From Haemonchus contortus (lineage: Eukaryota > Nematoda > Chromadorea > Rhabditida > Trichostrongylidae), in assembly GCA_000469685.2 (NCBI GenBank), contig LS997564.1, forward strand, positions 37,266,472 to 37,330,471: a DNA stretch of 64,000 nucleotides, given 5' to 3'. Below the pieces are notes generated by a model. It did no database searches. It was not told the origin of the DNA and saw nothing but the letters and a program-made list of their open reading frames with translations. Shown in pieces: positions 50,989 to 64,000 of the stretch (position 1 is its first letter; every line of letters begins with the position of its first letter). Both the position numbers and the translations under genes were made by a program.

Positions 50989-52716
50989 AGCTGAACTCTG
51001 GAAGAATTATTTTTAAAAACTTCGGAGCAAAACCACTCCTAAATGAAAAGGTATGGGTGGAACGATTCCCTCAGACGTTTTTGATTACCGCCCAAAGACA
51101 TAATCCTTTCTATATTCCTTGAGATTTGGCTGAGATAAGTATATCAATAGTACGTTCAAATATGTATATGTGTACAATCAATAAAAACAGAAATTTTACA
51201 TTATTTATGGCAGATATCAAGAAACAATTCAGAAATCAAAAATGACGGCTAAGACATTGGTTTTTTGGAAAGCATGTAGCAATATGAAACACCTCGGTCG
51301 AGCCAGAGCGAGCAGAGATTTTCGAACAGTCAAATGACTGATAAGTACTGCTATAGAGTGAGATTCATACAGGTTGTGCACGAAATTCAGTAGCAGCGAC
51401 ATAAAAACTCCAATTTTTTTCACTCCGAGAAGACTCCCCAGATCTACTCAGAGTGAACAGATAGGGAAAGAAAATTGGCTATTTTGGAGTCGTTACCAAA
51501 ACTTTTCGAGCAAATCAAGTCAAAATACGATTCTATACTTGGTTCTGCTCTTTTTTTCATCTGAACGAGCCGAACAGATATAAGGGTCTACTTCTACCAG
51601 ACTGGTGAAACGCGCCACGCAATCAACATCTGCTCAGAATACCTACGCTACGCCGAAAACCTAACGATATCATTACTTCCAGCAAACCTCCAGTGTTTCC
51701 CTTTGCGATAATCTCTACCACATCAGTAGAAGTTAACCATGAAGGGGCTAAAGGTGAAGTCCAAATGATTTTAACATGACTTTCCCTTTCCTGCAAGTCA
51801 CTGAATATATAAAACACGCACTAAACGCCGATGTTCAACTACGTGGATGAATTCCAAGAACGAGATTAATCTCCGTCAAAATCATTATTTTATCTTCATC
51901 ATTCCAACAGGATTTCCTTATGAGAAATTGCCCTTTAACTTCTATGACTTTTACGTTCATTTGCATTACGTTTAAATATTACAAATGATCATAAATAAAT
52001 AGGACGAACGGAGTCAGTAGGATGTGAACGAGTTCTTAAGGAAACCACCAGGAAACAGGTCTGGTGTAACAGAGAATTTTGGAATGTTCGTAGAACGGCA
52101 GCAAGGGAAAGGTAAAGACAATGGAAAAGAGAGTGGCGAAAGGGAAAACACATTTGAGACGTCATGTCTTCCTGAACAAATCTGTGCTACATTACCGGCT
52201 TGCAATTAAGTACAACTGTAGGCACGCAACTGCAACTGTGGTATCTGAAAACCTGATAAAAAAAGATGAGGTCAGACAGTTGCATGGCAATTACCCAGAA
52301 GAATAGCTTGGAGAAAATTCGTCTAAAGAAGGAAACCATAGAGTCAGGAGCATTAGTGAGCCTGTTTTATCGTCATAGTTCAGAAAGGCTCTTTTTAAGG
52401 CATCGAGAAGAGCACAATTAGAGACTTGTAAATATTATGCTTTTAAAAACACTGTATTGAAAACATGCGCTGACACCGTATGAGTTTGCCACCTGCAAAA
52501 GCCAGAAGACCTAGAAGAAAGAGGCTCCAATCCAACGGTATTGTGACTGCCTCCTTGGATTCCAAAACCCATTCCCCGTTCCTCTATCCTCGCCCCTATG
52601 AAGAATAAGAAACGAATAAGAAGTAATAAGGTTTAAGGAAGTAACGTCGGTGTTGTGGGAGAGTGGGAACAAGGGCAGGTCAAAGAATCTCAAAAAACGA
52701 ATAATTTATAAAGTCA

Positions 52717-52749
52717 GGGAGGCAGTCGAGATTTTTTCGACTGCCTCCC
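52717..52749. repeat. Perfect 13-bp hairpin
   Basis: GGGAGGCAGTCGA (52717-52729) and its exact complement (52737-52749) flank a 7-nt loop. A related GACTGCCTCC occurs nearby at about 52545. Role unknown. Confidence 0.7.
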
Positions 52750-52910
52750 TTATTTCATGAATTCTGGACTCAGGAGGAAAGAACCTACAAATCTCCAAAA
52801 CGTTGTCAGCAAGTGAATGCACACTGACAAACCTTCACTTCTCCGATTAGCTTTTACGAATACAAAACTTACAGCCGGCTGCTCTAGGTAATAACGAGTT
52901 TCGAGGGAAA

Positions 52911-53445
<535 letters not shown>

Positions 53446-55896
53446 GTCAGATAGAGCGCTTTCTACATAGTAATGACTTGTGAACAACCTGACGATATGG
53501 GAAACTCAAAGGAACACATCAGAAGACGTTCAGCGTTGACTAAAAAGCGGTGAACCCGAATCTTTCGATGGAAAGCCTTACTAACGGCAAGAGAAACAAA
53601 GCGTACAAGACGATTTCAATAATAAAACGTTGATTAACCAAAAGAAACATTGCAGAGATAAGAATAACGAAGGCCTGGTCGCTGTGAAGAAAGCGAAATG
53701 AACACGCACCCAGTTTGATGGAATCGATTGATTGGAACAGTGATAGGTGCTGACCTTATCTGTTTTCTGCCACACACAACGGCCGTAAAACTGATCTTGG
53801 TTAAAAATTGAGTAAAATACCTACTCGAATGTTGAAAATGGTAAAGCATTAGGACTCTGTCAGCTCTCTTCTGCTGACTGGTTTTAAATAAAGTCTCCAT
53901 CAAATTTGCCTTCATAGAACCTCACAATTCAGTCTTTTTTGTTTACTTTGATTTCCTTACTTAATCCTTTCCGTTTCGGCCCAGTTCTTCTTCTCTTTTG
54001 AACAAATTTTTTCACCCTTCTCACCTAATTCTTTAACGTGATTTTGTTTACCACTCCTTAATCAACTATGAACTCCGCAATTGGTAAAAACAGTGACATA
54101 AATGATTGATAGGTGGAACAGCCTACGTGAGGTATCACTACTCAGGTTCAGTCCTGACAATAACTTGAAATGTAGTAGGATTAATGACAAAAAGAGATAA
54201 AGCTTGCGCTATTAATGTTACTCTAAAAAGAACTTATAAACTGTAGATCGCTACAAAAGCGATAAAAGTCGTTCAAGTTCAATTGCACTCCAGCTGTTGA
54301 TCTTTAACTGTCAGAAAAAATACCGAATGAACTTTTTGGTACCTGAATCCACTAAAAAGAATAGGTAGGAAGGAGACGAATTTGAAAACGAGTCTGCCAA
54401 GGTTGATGGATTTACTTACTCTTCCATGAAGATTCATTCTGGATCACATTTCAAACGTTTGAACAGTCCGTTTCTCCTAGAATGATGCCCCGCTGAAAGG
54501 GGTTCAATCCCTGCCATTTAAACTAATACTTCCAAAAATCATCCACTGAAGAAAAAGAGTAGGACTAGGGAACAGGGTTTCGGAGAGCAGTCTTGAAAGA
54601 CTACTTCGAAGTGGGAGACAAAAGAAATCCGTCGCTTTTTTACCTGGGCATTACTCCGAGTAAAAGTGAAGTCTTAGAACTCAGTTTCGCTGCCAACTCT
54701 AGCGTTCAATTTTCGTAATGAATAAATTGCTTACAGAAGACGATAATCTTTCCTACCGTTACTAGAAATGTAATGCCTAATTGGTAAGTGTAATACGGAT
54801 AATGAAGTACAACTCTCTGTAAGTAAAAAAAATCCAGCCAGTCTGTTCAATTGGGTGGATGTCCTCATAATAGTGATACTAGTACAGCAAATTTCTACAA
54901 AGAAACACCATCGATTTTCACTCTTTAATTTCTGATTTTAGATATACGAATATCGTAGAAAGTCATTTACAGACCTCTGTCCTTGCTCACATTATGCCAT
55001 CCGGGCTACCGTAATCGTATGCCTGGCATCGTTGCGCAGTGAAACTGAATCCGTCTACAAAGAAGCCTTTGGCTGCAAAGTCGATTAGCCTGGTCCTTCA
55101 TGGGATCTAAGGCACATCTTCATAACCTTCTTATTTGAACATGGCCTGACTATTTACGTTCAAGGCAGGTAACTCTATGGGATAGATAAAATAAAAGCTG
55201 CCAAAAAGCAATTCTACGCTCTCACTGAATCGAGAACTTTTTCAACACCTTTTTATTGTTCCCAATTACCTATAAACTAAGTAAAGGATACATATTAGGC
55301 AGATCTGTTGGCCCTGCCACAGAATAAATGGCCTTCACCATAAGTAATGACAAAAGCTGTGTGAAAACGAATAAATATGATTAAACATATGACCTATGTG
55401 CTACTTCAGTGATAGGGAATAAACAAAAACATTCAAGTGGGCTAAATGAACAGGGATTCCTATTTTTTGAAAAATCTCAAAAAGTGACCTGCACGGAATA
55501 CCAAAAATGTACAATATTTACAACAGGCAGGGAGTAATTACATTAATTGGAAACGAAAACAGGTAGAATAAAAATGCAGATATAAACCAGCTCCAACTTC
55601 ATCCACGATAAAACCCTCGAATATTGACGACTTGATACATAAACTTAGGCTACTAAACAAAAAATCCATAATACTTAAAAAAAGAAAATACTGTGACAAA
55701 TCTAAGTATTTTTGCACATTCACTGAAGACATTCAATTTGCACATAAAAAAGAATTAAAAGGCAGTGGCCATGGTAGCAGTCCGGGCGAGATCTCTAGGC
55801 TACAAGCACTCCTCATAGCTTCGGAACTTCTCGAAGAGACTTACCCAGACCCTTTCCCTGCCTGCTCAGCAGAGCCACTGCTTTTCAACAGTCATC

Positions 55897-58800
55897 TTAC
55901 TCAATGCATTCCACTTTAATTTCCTTTTTCACAACTACACCATTGCGGACTGAATCGTTCGGAACGGGTATTGGAGGTTCCTGTTTGACGGCAGTGTTGT
56001 CAACTATGAAAGATGACAAACTTAGGAATTCTGAAAAAAAAAACTAGTAAAACAATAGTGAATCGGAGATGTTCATGCAGAACCTCTCAAAAATCAATCA
56101 AATCAGAATTTTCTTTTCCGCAAGCGAGCCAATATTACTAACTAGCACTAAGCAGCACAACCGGTTCTTGTTCAAACCGCTCTACAAAACAGGAAAACCG
56201 TCTAATCAATTAGTATCAATCCGACTCAATGTTACTGCTATAAGTACCCCTCCTCATTGCCGTTTTATATCACACGCTTAATCAGTGTCCAATAAGTTGA
56301 CGTTGCAGCTGAGAGAGAATGTTCAAAAGACAAATAACCCGCGAAGAGCAAGGTAAATCCGGGGGAGTTCGAGGAACCGAACTTGTTCTGCTGCATTTCG
56401 CATTAAATGGGACGAAACTTTGCACAAAGAAAAGAGAAGTGAAATATACGCGAATAAACATTTTTGCGCTCTAGGTTGGAAGCTGAGTGAAGGTTGCATT
56501 GTCAAGAACCAATTAATCATGAACCTTGGGTCCGAATATTAATTTCTGAGCCAGAAACCCTTCTCGTTTGCACCAACTTGTTTTACAGACTATTTGATTG
56601 CCGCAAAAGTTAACTCTCACTAATAATGCAGTAAATGAATGCTCAAAACACCCAAAAAGTCACCCTCCCTATACTTTACCACGGAAGCAATGCCTTCGTA
56701 AACCGGATTAGAAATGGTGAGATATTTTTATAGAATATAGATATATAAATAAACAATGAATAAGAAAGCCAATATGTAGCTAATGATATATAAAAGCAAA
56801 ATGTGCTTAAACGCAAAAGACGAACCTAAGAACGCTTCCGGCTCCTTCAACAAATGCTTTTGCAAGATATGCCATCGAAAGCCTTTTCTACTACCCATAA
56901 CGGATAGACATATTGGGCACTGATTCATCACTATCATTTCTGGAAATCTTATTCATGGCGGAACAATACCGAAGGATGGCAAGCACCGGTTACAGCTTTA
57001 TAAAAATAAATAAAAACAAAATGAAATCAACTAATGAGCAAAGTAACATCGAGAAAATGAAGAAAGGAACAAACTATGAAGGAGTTAAACCTCTAAAAAC
57101 TACCTCCTAATTCGTTCTGCATTTGCTCTAATCGATCCCAAATTTCATGAACATTGTCTTCAAAGTGCGTCAGAAGATGTGAATCTCGCATCTTAAATAG
57201 CATATGGTAGGTTGGTGAAGGCTATTTTTGGGTGTAAACTCAGCCTATTTTTTTTAAAAATTAAGAAAAATACAGCAAAATCAAGTACAACCCACATGCT
57301 TGGTGTTAAACTGACTGCCGCAATACTCGCATGGAAATTTGGGAGGGACTCGTATCTTTCCATGGGATGAACGCTCGTGTAATACAACTTCGTGAACAGC
57401 TGAAATGCACACTGATGAGCTGAAAGTGAACAGGTAGCTCATTCAGACACGAACAAAAAAATTACTTTGAAACGTTTTGAAGCACATTCGACATTCCATC
57501 AGAGCGCTTGGGCGTGTGCAATCTCGGTAATGAATTTTGAGGTGTTCCTCGAGATCTTCCGCGAAAGCGTCGCAAATGCTGAAAGCTTGAGTGTTTCATG
57601 AAGCCCATGCTAAAGAAATTCAGAGGAAAGAGACATGAGAGCACATGTTAGCGATAAAAAGTAGTCAAACTGATTATCGAGAGACATCAAAAGGGCCGCA
57701 AATCAGAATTTCAGTTTTCTATGGCTGTATGCAAGGAATTTGGATTATAAAGTATATATTCCTGCACTCATGAGGTTTGCCTTGGTATAGGACAGAAGCT
57801 TTACCCACCAAATCCACTACTGATTCTGGCACTTTCGACGGCCTGTTTTGCACCCAGCAAGTTCATTATGTCATATTGATAAAGAATTTATGCCAGATAG
57901 TATTACGTCCCAAAATGTAAAGTGGGTAGGGAGTAGCCCTCCTAAAAGTAGGGCATATACTAGTCAGCGTGGAAGCAGTTTTTGAAAGAGCAATACAGAC
58001 CACCCAAAATGTAGGAAAAGAGAGTGAGGTGGAACACTGGGAAAAAAGGAAAAATCAAAAAAAAAAATCCTAGCTGAGCAGTCATATCAGCACAAAATAT
58101 TATCCCTACACCGTATGAACGCCGTACAATTGAAACAAATGGATTCATACCTGCAGATATGCTTTTGCCGAATGAACTCATGCGATGCGTTACAATGGGA
58201 ACAACGAACCGCAAGGGGATACGGATGCTGAAGAACAAAGGTTATACTCTGTATAGTGAATGAACAATAAATAATAAATATCTACCTCGAAAAGTACATG
58301 TTCGTGAAGCAGCGCATGTGTAAATACGGCTATGCCACAGTGACAATATACTCTTGGTTCAATGGGAATAGACGCGGCTGGAAATAACAGAAAAATGAGA
58401 ACATCTCTTACAGTTCCAATTAAAACAAGTTATTTAGAACAATCGAAAGAATAAAATCAATTCGAAACGAAAAATGAGAACTTCCACTATCTTTACACCA
58501 TCTCCTCTAAAGCAGAACATACCTTTTCTTTTACCACCCTTTTTAGGCGTGTATAACCTCTTGCGTTTGGGTTTCCTGTTGGGTTTCCTTCTGCTGACAC
58601 CTACAATTATGGTTATACGAAACCATGTCACTGCATAGTGAGATATAAGCTATCAAAGAAAAAACTTCTCCTTAATCCTAAAGCGAGCCTAAGCGAGCCC
58701 TGTCACCGTAAATTCACCTGGCATAACCGCTAGGCTTACGGGCGTTGGAGGGATCATTCATGGACAAGATTTACGGAATGCACCGTGCTACGCTCCATCC

Positions 58801-61170
58801 ATTCCCACTCGTGATAAGTACTTTCGTTAGCTTTGAAAGCAGACATATCTCAGAGTGGATAATCCCCTCCTATTCTCTTTCCCGCAAGGCCATAGGAGTA
58901 TGCACTCTACATTGGATCTGTTCTCCTAAAGATCGGTAAGCTTTACGGGTCTCTATTGGTAAGGAGTGAAGGGCATTTGTGGACAATCTAACAACACGCA
59001 GAAAAAAAAAGCAAAAGAAGTCTAGGGTGATCGGAAACCGAACTTACCCGAGTTTCGCGCTAGTTGCGGCTTCGGGACTTCGCCCTCTACAGGAAGAACT
59101 GTTGGTTGGGAATCAAAACGGACTCGTGACCTTTCTGATAGAGTTTCACTTGTGCATCTTTTCCGAACCTACAAAGTTAACATCAACACTTGATGAGAGA
59201 AAGAAAAAGCAAGCTGTTCAGGGCATAATCATAGACTGTATTTAACAAAAAAAAAATCGCGAAGAAAAAATGACAGAAAAAAAAAACAAAAATGCAATGC
59301 GCAAAAATCGCTATTCAGCGCAAAAAACCGAAAATGTTGGCATTCGCTACATCGAAAGAACGCAAAACTGGTTACCTCATCCCCAATTGCGTCAGCCTGT
59401 GGTGGAGTGGACGGAAGCGATGTTTCGGACAATGCCTTCTTGACGACGCAAGCAAAAATGGCATCGTAGCGTTCATGAAGAGCTATCCGCTCACGGAATC
59501 GAGTCGGATAAGTCCTACTGGAAAAAGGTTGTTATGCTCCAATTCCGATAAAGATGAAACAGAAAGGAAGAAATATAGTATAAAAGAAGGACATATGAAA
59601 GTTAATTCATTAAAGAACAGCAGAACATTTCAACAAAACTCCAAATAAATTCAGGAAAAAAGTATCTCATACCGGAACCGTTCGAAAGATAGTTGCATTG
59701 AAGGCCATGCTTTGCAAGGTCATGATTAATGGTGCCGAACGCGTCATTACACTCACATTCCATTTCAAAAAGTTAGTTTCAGATAAAATCGCACTCTCTC
59801 TTTCATCCACCCCAAATAATGTAGAAATTCTTGCAGATTTTTTTTCTCAGAGATAGTTCACCTATGGCCAATAACTTTAACACCAAGGCAAATTTCAAGA
59901 TGAAAAAAAAAGTCGAAAAAAAGAAAAAGTTGCAATATAGCCATAAAATTGGCAGCTAAAGTACGCTCAATACGCCGAATAAGCAATTCCAACCATGCGC
60001 CGAGTGTTTTATTCTCTATGGCTTCTCTAGATCTCTTTAGTAGCGACCAGAAACCACCACAATGAGTAGGAACCCAAAAACCTTCACCCCTAAAAATGGA
60101 AACGGCAATAACTCAATAGCAAGAAACTCCATTTCTTGGTGAACGCGATAGTCCTTAACCCATTGACGACCAAGCAGTCCACTTGTGTACTGCAGTTGTA
60201 TTTTTTGTTTTATTCATCTAAATTTCTACTTTCTTTCAATTCTTCTTATCAAAACATTACATCAGGCCTAAATGAAACTACATACAGCGCGGTACTAGAA
60301 AATCTTCTAATTTTGCAATTGTAAAGGTGCTTTTTTCGAAGGAGTACATTACCTTGGTGAATTTTTCATTCGATGAACAACTTCAAGAAATGAGATATTT
60401 TGAAAAGACGGTCGTCATTAGCATTTCCAAATGCAAAGCTCGTAAAAATTCCCCAAAACGATTTGTGGTAATGATCAACCCATTGGCGACCGCGCCTTTT
60501 ACGTTGTCCTTACATGAACTTTTAATTTCTCTAATAAGTGTTGTTGGGAGTGAAAGCTTCCTGGACCACGATGCCTCAAGATTCTACAGAAGGTTGTGAG
60601 CTAAGCTGATACTTGAAAACATGAAAAAAATTATAAGAACACTTGATAAATAATCTAAGTACTACAGGGACACGATGTGGTGTGGCCCACCGGCGGGCCA
60701 CGCGGTCGTCAATGGGTGAAATCGGATTCTCGCAAATGTTGTTCTGGAACCATATATGCCCTGAATGAATCTACCCAAACAGCAAAGATAGCAAAAAACA
60801 AAATTGCAAATGAAAGGAAGCCTAAACAAATCAACTGAATCATGGCTATCAAAAGGGCTAGGTTAGTACTGAAGGTTTTGTCTCAAACTTCAAAAAAAAA
60901 AATCAAAAAGCTAACCTTGCCTGTTCTGCAGCCGGCGACATTATCTCCTAGTAACACGTGGAATATGTCGATATGCGGCTTTCTGGAAAGCATTTACAAA
61001 ACGCATTTCAAAGCTGATATCGAAATCAATAGACATAACCGATCAAAAACAAGATGAATTATCAACTCACTTTCTCACCGTCGTTTTCCAACTGGCATCG
61101 TTTTCGGCGCACTAGAGATGTGTGTGTCTGCAAAACTGGCATAGGAAACTTGATCTGATGAATCTTCCAT
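55897..61170 (-). CDS. C2H2 zinc-finger protein (5' end ambiguous; 304 or 360 aa)
   Basis: Probable nuclear DNA-binding protein. Firm exons in coding order: 59048-59098, 58523-58600, 58286-58377, 58151-58227, 57466-57578, 57296-57399, 57104-57191, 56826-56939, 55897-56003, all in phase. They encode a basic segment (RRKPNRKPKRKR), then fingers around VYCHCGIAVFTHALLHEH, CSHCNASHEF, ICDAFAEDLEEHLKIH, ECRMCFKTFQTVHEVVLHE, CEYCGSQFNTKHMRDSH and CPICLSVMGSRKGF. The tail has VKQEPP and VKKEIKVE, which look like SUMO sites. Two 5' ends fit: an ATG exon 59673-59763 with its own finger (ECECNDAFGTINHDLAKH), giving 304 aa; or 61079-61170 plus 59351-59517 (MEDSSDQVSY..., RTYPTRFRERIALHE), giving 360 aa. 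They may be alternative first exons. I do not recognise an orthologue. Confidence 0.8.
60159..60716. mobile_element. piggyBac-like nonautonomous element (558 bp)
   Basis: Perfect 13-bp terminal inverted repeats CCCATTGACGACC, with TTAA on the left flank and TGAA on the right (one change from TTAA), fit piggyBac-type insertion. A third, one-mismatch copy of the terminal sequence sits inside at about 60479, preceded by TCAA, so a second nested insertion is possible. The right subterminal region forms a GTGGCCC..GGGCCAC hairpin. It lies in the zinc-finger gene's long first intron. Confidence 0.65.
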
Positions 61171-62805
61171 CCAAATGAAACGTGTGTATGAGTGGAACGC
61201 GTACAAATAAAACCATCGTCTGCGTAAAGAACAGCCACCGCCATTCCCAAGGATGAAACGATATTTCGTGATTAGGAAGAACTTCTCAAAGATGTTGGCA
61301 GAGAACATCAATAGCTGAATACTTTTTGATGAACGGGGAAATAGCACTTTTCCTGGTCAAACTATCATATCTGGAATATTATAGGTTGTACCTACAGTTT
61401 GTAATAACCCAGCATTCAATGTGAGGTATGGAGCAGGATGCAATCTTTGTGAGTTGAGAGGCTTTTGTATCCTACGGGAAGCATTGCATAGAAACTCTAA
61501 TCAACTCTGGAATTGCTTATCCAAGTTTATGGGCTGTTTCATCAAACCACGACGACAGGCAACCATTCCGAAGTCGAAGAACTTTCGGAATACTTTCATT
61601 TTTGAAAATGCTAAACTAGAATGTAAATATACAGTACTAACCTCTACTGATTGGAGACCCTATCATTATTAGATTCAAATAAATCACAGGCCAAATTATC
61701 ACGGCAAAATTAAACCATTTTGTTTTGATGAAAGAAATATTTCCTTAAAAAAGTGACAAAATTCATTGAGAGTGCCAGCCCTTTCACAGCTACAAGGCCT
61801 GGCTTTAATGCTGAGCCACAGCGAAGTAACAATCCCCCAAAACAAAACCTCCTTTGCGTTTTTAAAATGATTCAAGAGTACTGTATACTCTTATATTACT
61901 ATGCTGACAAGTATTACTGCCTAGAAACCTAATTCAACAACTTTTAAATGCCTAACAATAAAGGTTACAAAGAAAATAAAGGTACAAGATGGCAGTAGTA
62001 AAAATTGGCTAGTATATGTAAAGGCAGTGCATTATTAACTTAATTCAACGAAAGTTGCATTTCCTCAATGGTTGTAAAATAAAGATTGAATCGTAGCATC
62101 TCCCTCAGAATTTTATGAAAACAATTAAGAGTATTTTCCTTTCCCAATTTAAAAGTAGTTATTCAGCTGTTCGGTCAGTATTCAACAAAAAACCAGAAAC
62201 AAAAAAAACGTTCATTAAGCATTTCATTCAGCAGTAAAGAGTTTGAAAGACTGAAGGACCGAAGGAATGACACGACCGGTCAATAAACGTTCCCAAGAGT
62301 TTTAGACGGCAAAAATCGAAATCGAATCGACGTAGGGAAACGAATTTGAAAAGTATAAAGCAGTAAAGTAAAAAGAAACAACAAAGGGAAAGGAGAAGTC
62401 TGGGCGGTTCGGTAGGGGTGCACTTCAGCCAGGAGGAACGGAGGAGATGGCGATCGATCGCGCGGAGAGGCAGCATCGGTCAGCTGTACGGGCAAGGAGC
62501 GGTCAGACATCCCCACAAAGGTGAAACAGCGCAGCAATTTGATGACGGAAAACTGGAATCGAGCGCTCACATCCACACCCGATGGGATGGACAAAAGAAA
62601 GATTCCCCCCTTCACGGACAATAACATGAATCGATCAAAATCAAACAGTGAAATCCATTTTATTTTGCCCCAACAACCAAAAGACTAGGGTGAGTTCAGG
62701 TGATTCAGTGACACAACCGCTCTTTGATAAAGATTAAAGCTTATTTATTATCCAAATTCCTGACAATATGGATCGCTGCTGCAGTCGCGCCAGCTGTTAC
62801 GGTTG

Positions 62806-62914
62806 CCTTGATAAAGCACCAGGATCTACGGTGCAATGTAGGATGGTCCTGACGCGATTGTGGGCAATCGTGTCAAGACCATTCTTCATTGTAGGCCCTG
62901 GTGCTCTATCAAAG
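62806..62914. ncRNA. Long imperfect hairpin, possible microRNA-like precursor or foldback element
   Basis: CCTTGATAAAGCACCAGG at the left pairs with CCTGGTGCTCTATCAAAGG at the right. GATGGTCCTGAC pairs with GTCAAGACCAT, and CGATTG/CAATCG closes a 4-nt TGGG loop centred at 62862. The arms of about 50 nt with a few bulges are within the range of animal miRNA precursors. A small foldback transposon copy is an equal alternative. Confidence 0.3.
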
Positions 62915-63719
62915 GGCGCCGACGACCGCCGTGGCCCAGTTTCGAAGGGTGGCGACGACGTGCACTTACCGACCTATACTTATCCTCTCAGCAATGTAGC
63001 CGTTAAATAGTCTGAGAAACAAGGCTTCACCAGGGATAATCGTATGTTACAGTTTCCTATGACTGATGGGAAACAACGTACGACATGACATCCGTTAATA
63101 TGAAGCCATAGCAACAAATTGGATGCATACCAAGTTGTCATCCCTACCTAGTTCGGAACATGAATTCTGTTTGACATAAAGCTGTTGAAAGAGTACTGTC
63201 AGTCAAATTTCGAAGTCAACTTCTGATACAATAAGCCGACAATGGGTCCTGGCCCGAATGTCTGCTTATGACCCAACGCAGTCTTGAATTAGCCTCACGT
63301 CACGCCTTCCCACAAGCTTTTTCCAAGTAGTTAACTATGTCTCGGAAAAGATGGATGGGCAATGGTACTACAGAAGGGGCGAATTTCTCCAAGATACCGG
63401 GGCTCAGACAATAGGGTCTAGGAGGGGCAGTGAAGATGGCAAACACTCAGGGATACCAAATGGCTAGAAAAACTACAAAACACCCACGCATCATTTCTGC
63501 CCCGAATCAGCGGCTACAAGGAGGGACAAAAGGGTGGTGCTAACGATTTTAGATCAGTTCTTTCCCAATTAACCTACTCTCAATCACCAGAAGATGAAGT
63601 AACCGAGATCAGACCTCTTCCGCTCGGTAAGAAGGATGGTACATTCACGACAAATCGTTGAACATATGCCTTTTGAAATACCTCTGTCAAATGGGTCACG
63701 GGCTGATGTAATGTCATAG

Positions 63720-63792
63720 CAAATGGTGCACATGAACATGATCGCGGGATTGAATCCTGGATCAGTATCCGTCTGACCATCCCTCCGTGGTT
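63720..63792 (+). repeat. Relic of the second tRNA-derived family
   Basis: GCGGGATTGAATCCTGGATCAGTATC..GTCTGAC parallels the segment 8889-8930 (ACGGGTTCGAATCCTGGATC..GTCTGGAC). The B box is degraded (GATTGAATCC) and the A box is not recognisable. Confidence 0.45.
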
Positions 63793-64000
63793 AGTTAATT
63801 GTTTCCAAGCTTGTATGGGAGGTTCAAAGCACTGACTTGGACATCGGCCGGCCACCACAAGTCATTTTACAGGCCACATACACTTTCAAAACGTCACTAC
63901 GATTCCAAATGGGAGTCGAACGCATGGCGCCTCCCGAAACGAGATTGGCGCCAAGGGATTCCTTTATCTTTTAATCTTGAATCATGACCACAAATTATCA

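Larger units (their letters stand above)
61171..64000. other. Right flank, no defended gene
   Basis: It lies upstream of the zinc-finger gene. A GC-richer stretch at about 62400-62630 has overlapping minus-strand open frames, including one with MSDRSLPVQLTDAASPRDRS, that could hold an upstream exon. No splice partner was found. A hairpin at 62806-62914 and a tRNA-like relic near 63720-63790 are listed separately. Confidence 0.4.

Noticed and set aside
62228..62627. Overlapping 82- and 115-codon minus frames in a GC-richer stretch
   Set aside because: The two frames overlap each other, and no downstream exon in phase was found. Kept only as a possible upstream exon in the region note.

Overview
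The window is nuclear DNA from a nematode, most likely a strongylid (hookworm-type) parasite. Genes are split by many short GT-AG introns, the recognisable proteins match Caenorhabditis proteins closely, and repeats include mariner fossils with cecropia-type ends, foldback elements and tRNA-derived repeats. The species cannot be settled from the sequence alone.

Layout. 829-3103 (+): cyclin A (cya-1 type), 9 exons, 450 aa. 5293-8324 (-): mitochondrial 3-ketoacyl-CoA thiolase (acaa-2 type), 11 exons, 397 aa. 10483-14414 (-): NudC (nud-1 type), 10 exons, 340 aa. 17485-17761 (+): an unidentified 73-aa single-span membrane protein. 18212-50988 (-): a peroxisomal Lon protease (lonp-2 type), 19 exons, 790 aa, ending in the peroxisomal signal SKL. 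55897-61170 (-): a C2H2 zinc-finger protein with a basic nuclear signal and a lysine-rich tail. Exon phases add up for cyclin A, thiolase, NudC, the small protein and Lon. The 5' end of the zinc-finger gene is ambiguous.

The most unusual part is Lon intron 7, about 24 kb (24814-48823). It holds a tandem array of four about 3.4-3.8 kb units plus a fifth fragment. Each full unit carries, antisense to Lon, a four-exon gene for a small secreted protein of 143-151 aa: signal peptide, Ser/Thr-rich linker, KR site, His-rich core. I do not recognise the family. The last exon differs between the four copies only by synonymous changes, so the copies look functional. Head-to-head with each gene, across a palindromic intergenic region, lies a decayed paralogue on the minus strand.

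The array is broken at the unit 2/unit 3 junction by a 6.3 kb nest of mariner remnants. One of these is split by a 4.8 kb foldback element (33948-38767). At the centre of that element is a 291-bp tandem repeat carrying a tRNA-like sequence that can fold as a cloverleaf, with A and B boxes. Degenerate relatives occur elsewhere, including an intron of the thiolase gene.

The rest (3.1-5.3, 8.3-10.5, 14.4-17.5, 51-55.9 and 61.2-64 kb) is intergenic, with tRNA-derived repeats, hairpins, a 535-bp GACA microsatellite and no further gene I can defend. From memory, the C. elegans relatives of cyclin A, thiolase, NudC and Lon-2 all map to chromosome III, with nud-1 and acaa-2 on one cosmid, so the block looks like conserved synteny. 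The housekeeping genes act in different processes: cell cycle, beta-oxidation, dynein/chaperone function and peroxisome quality control.
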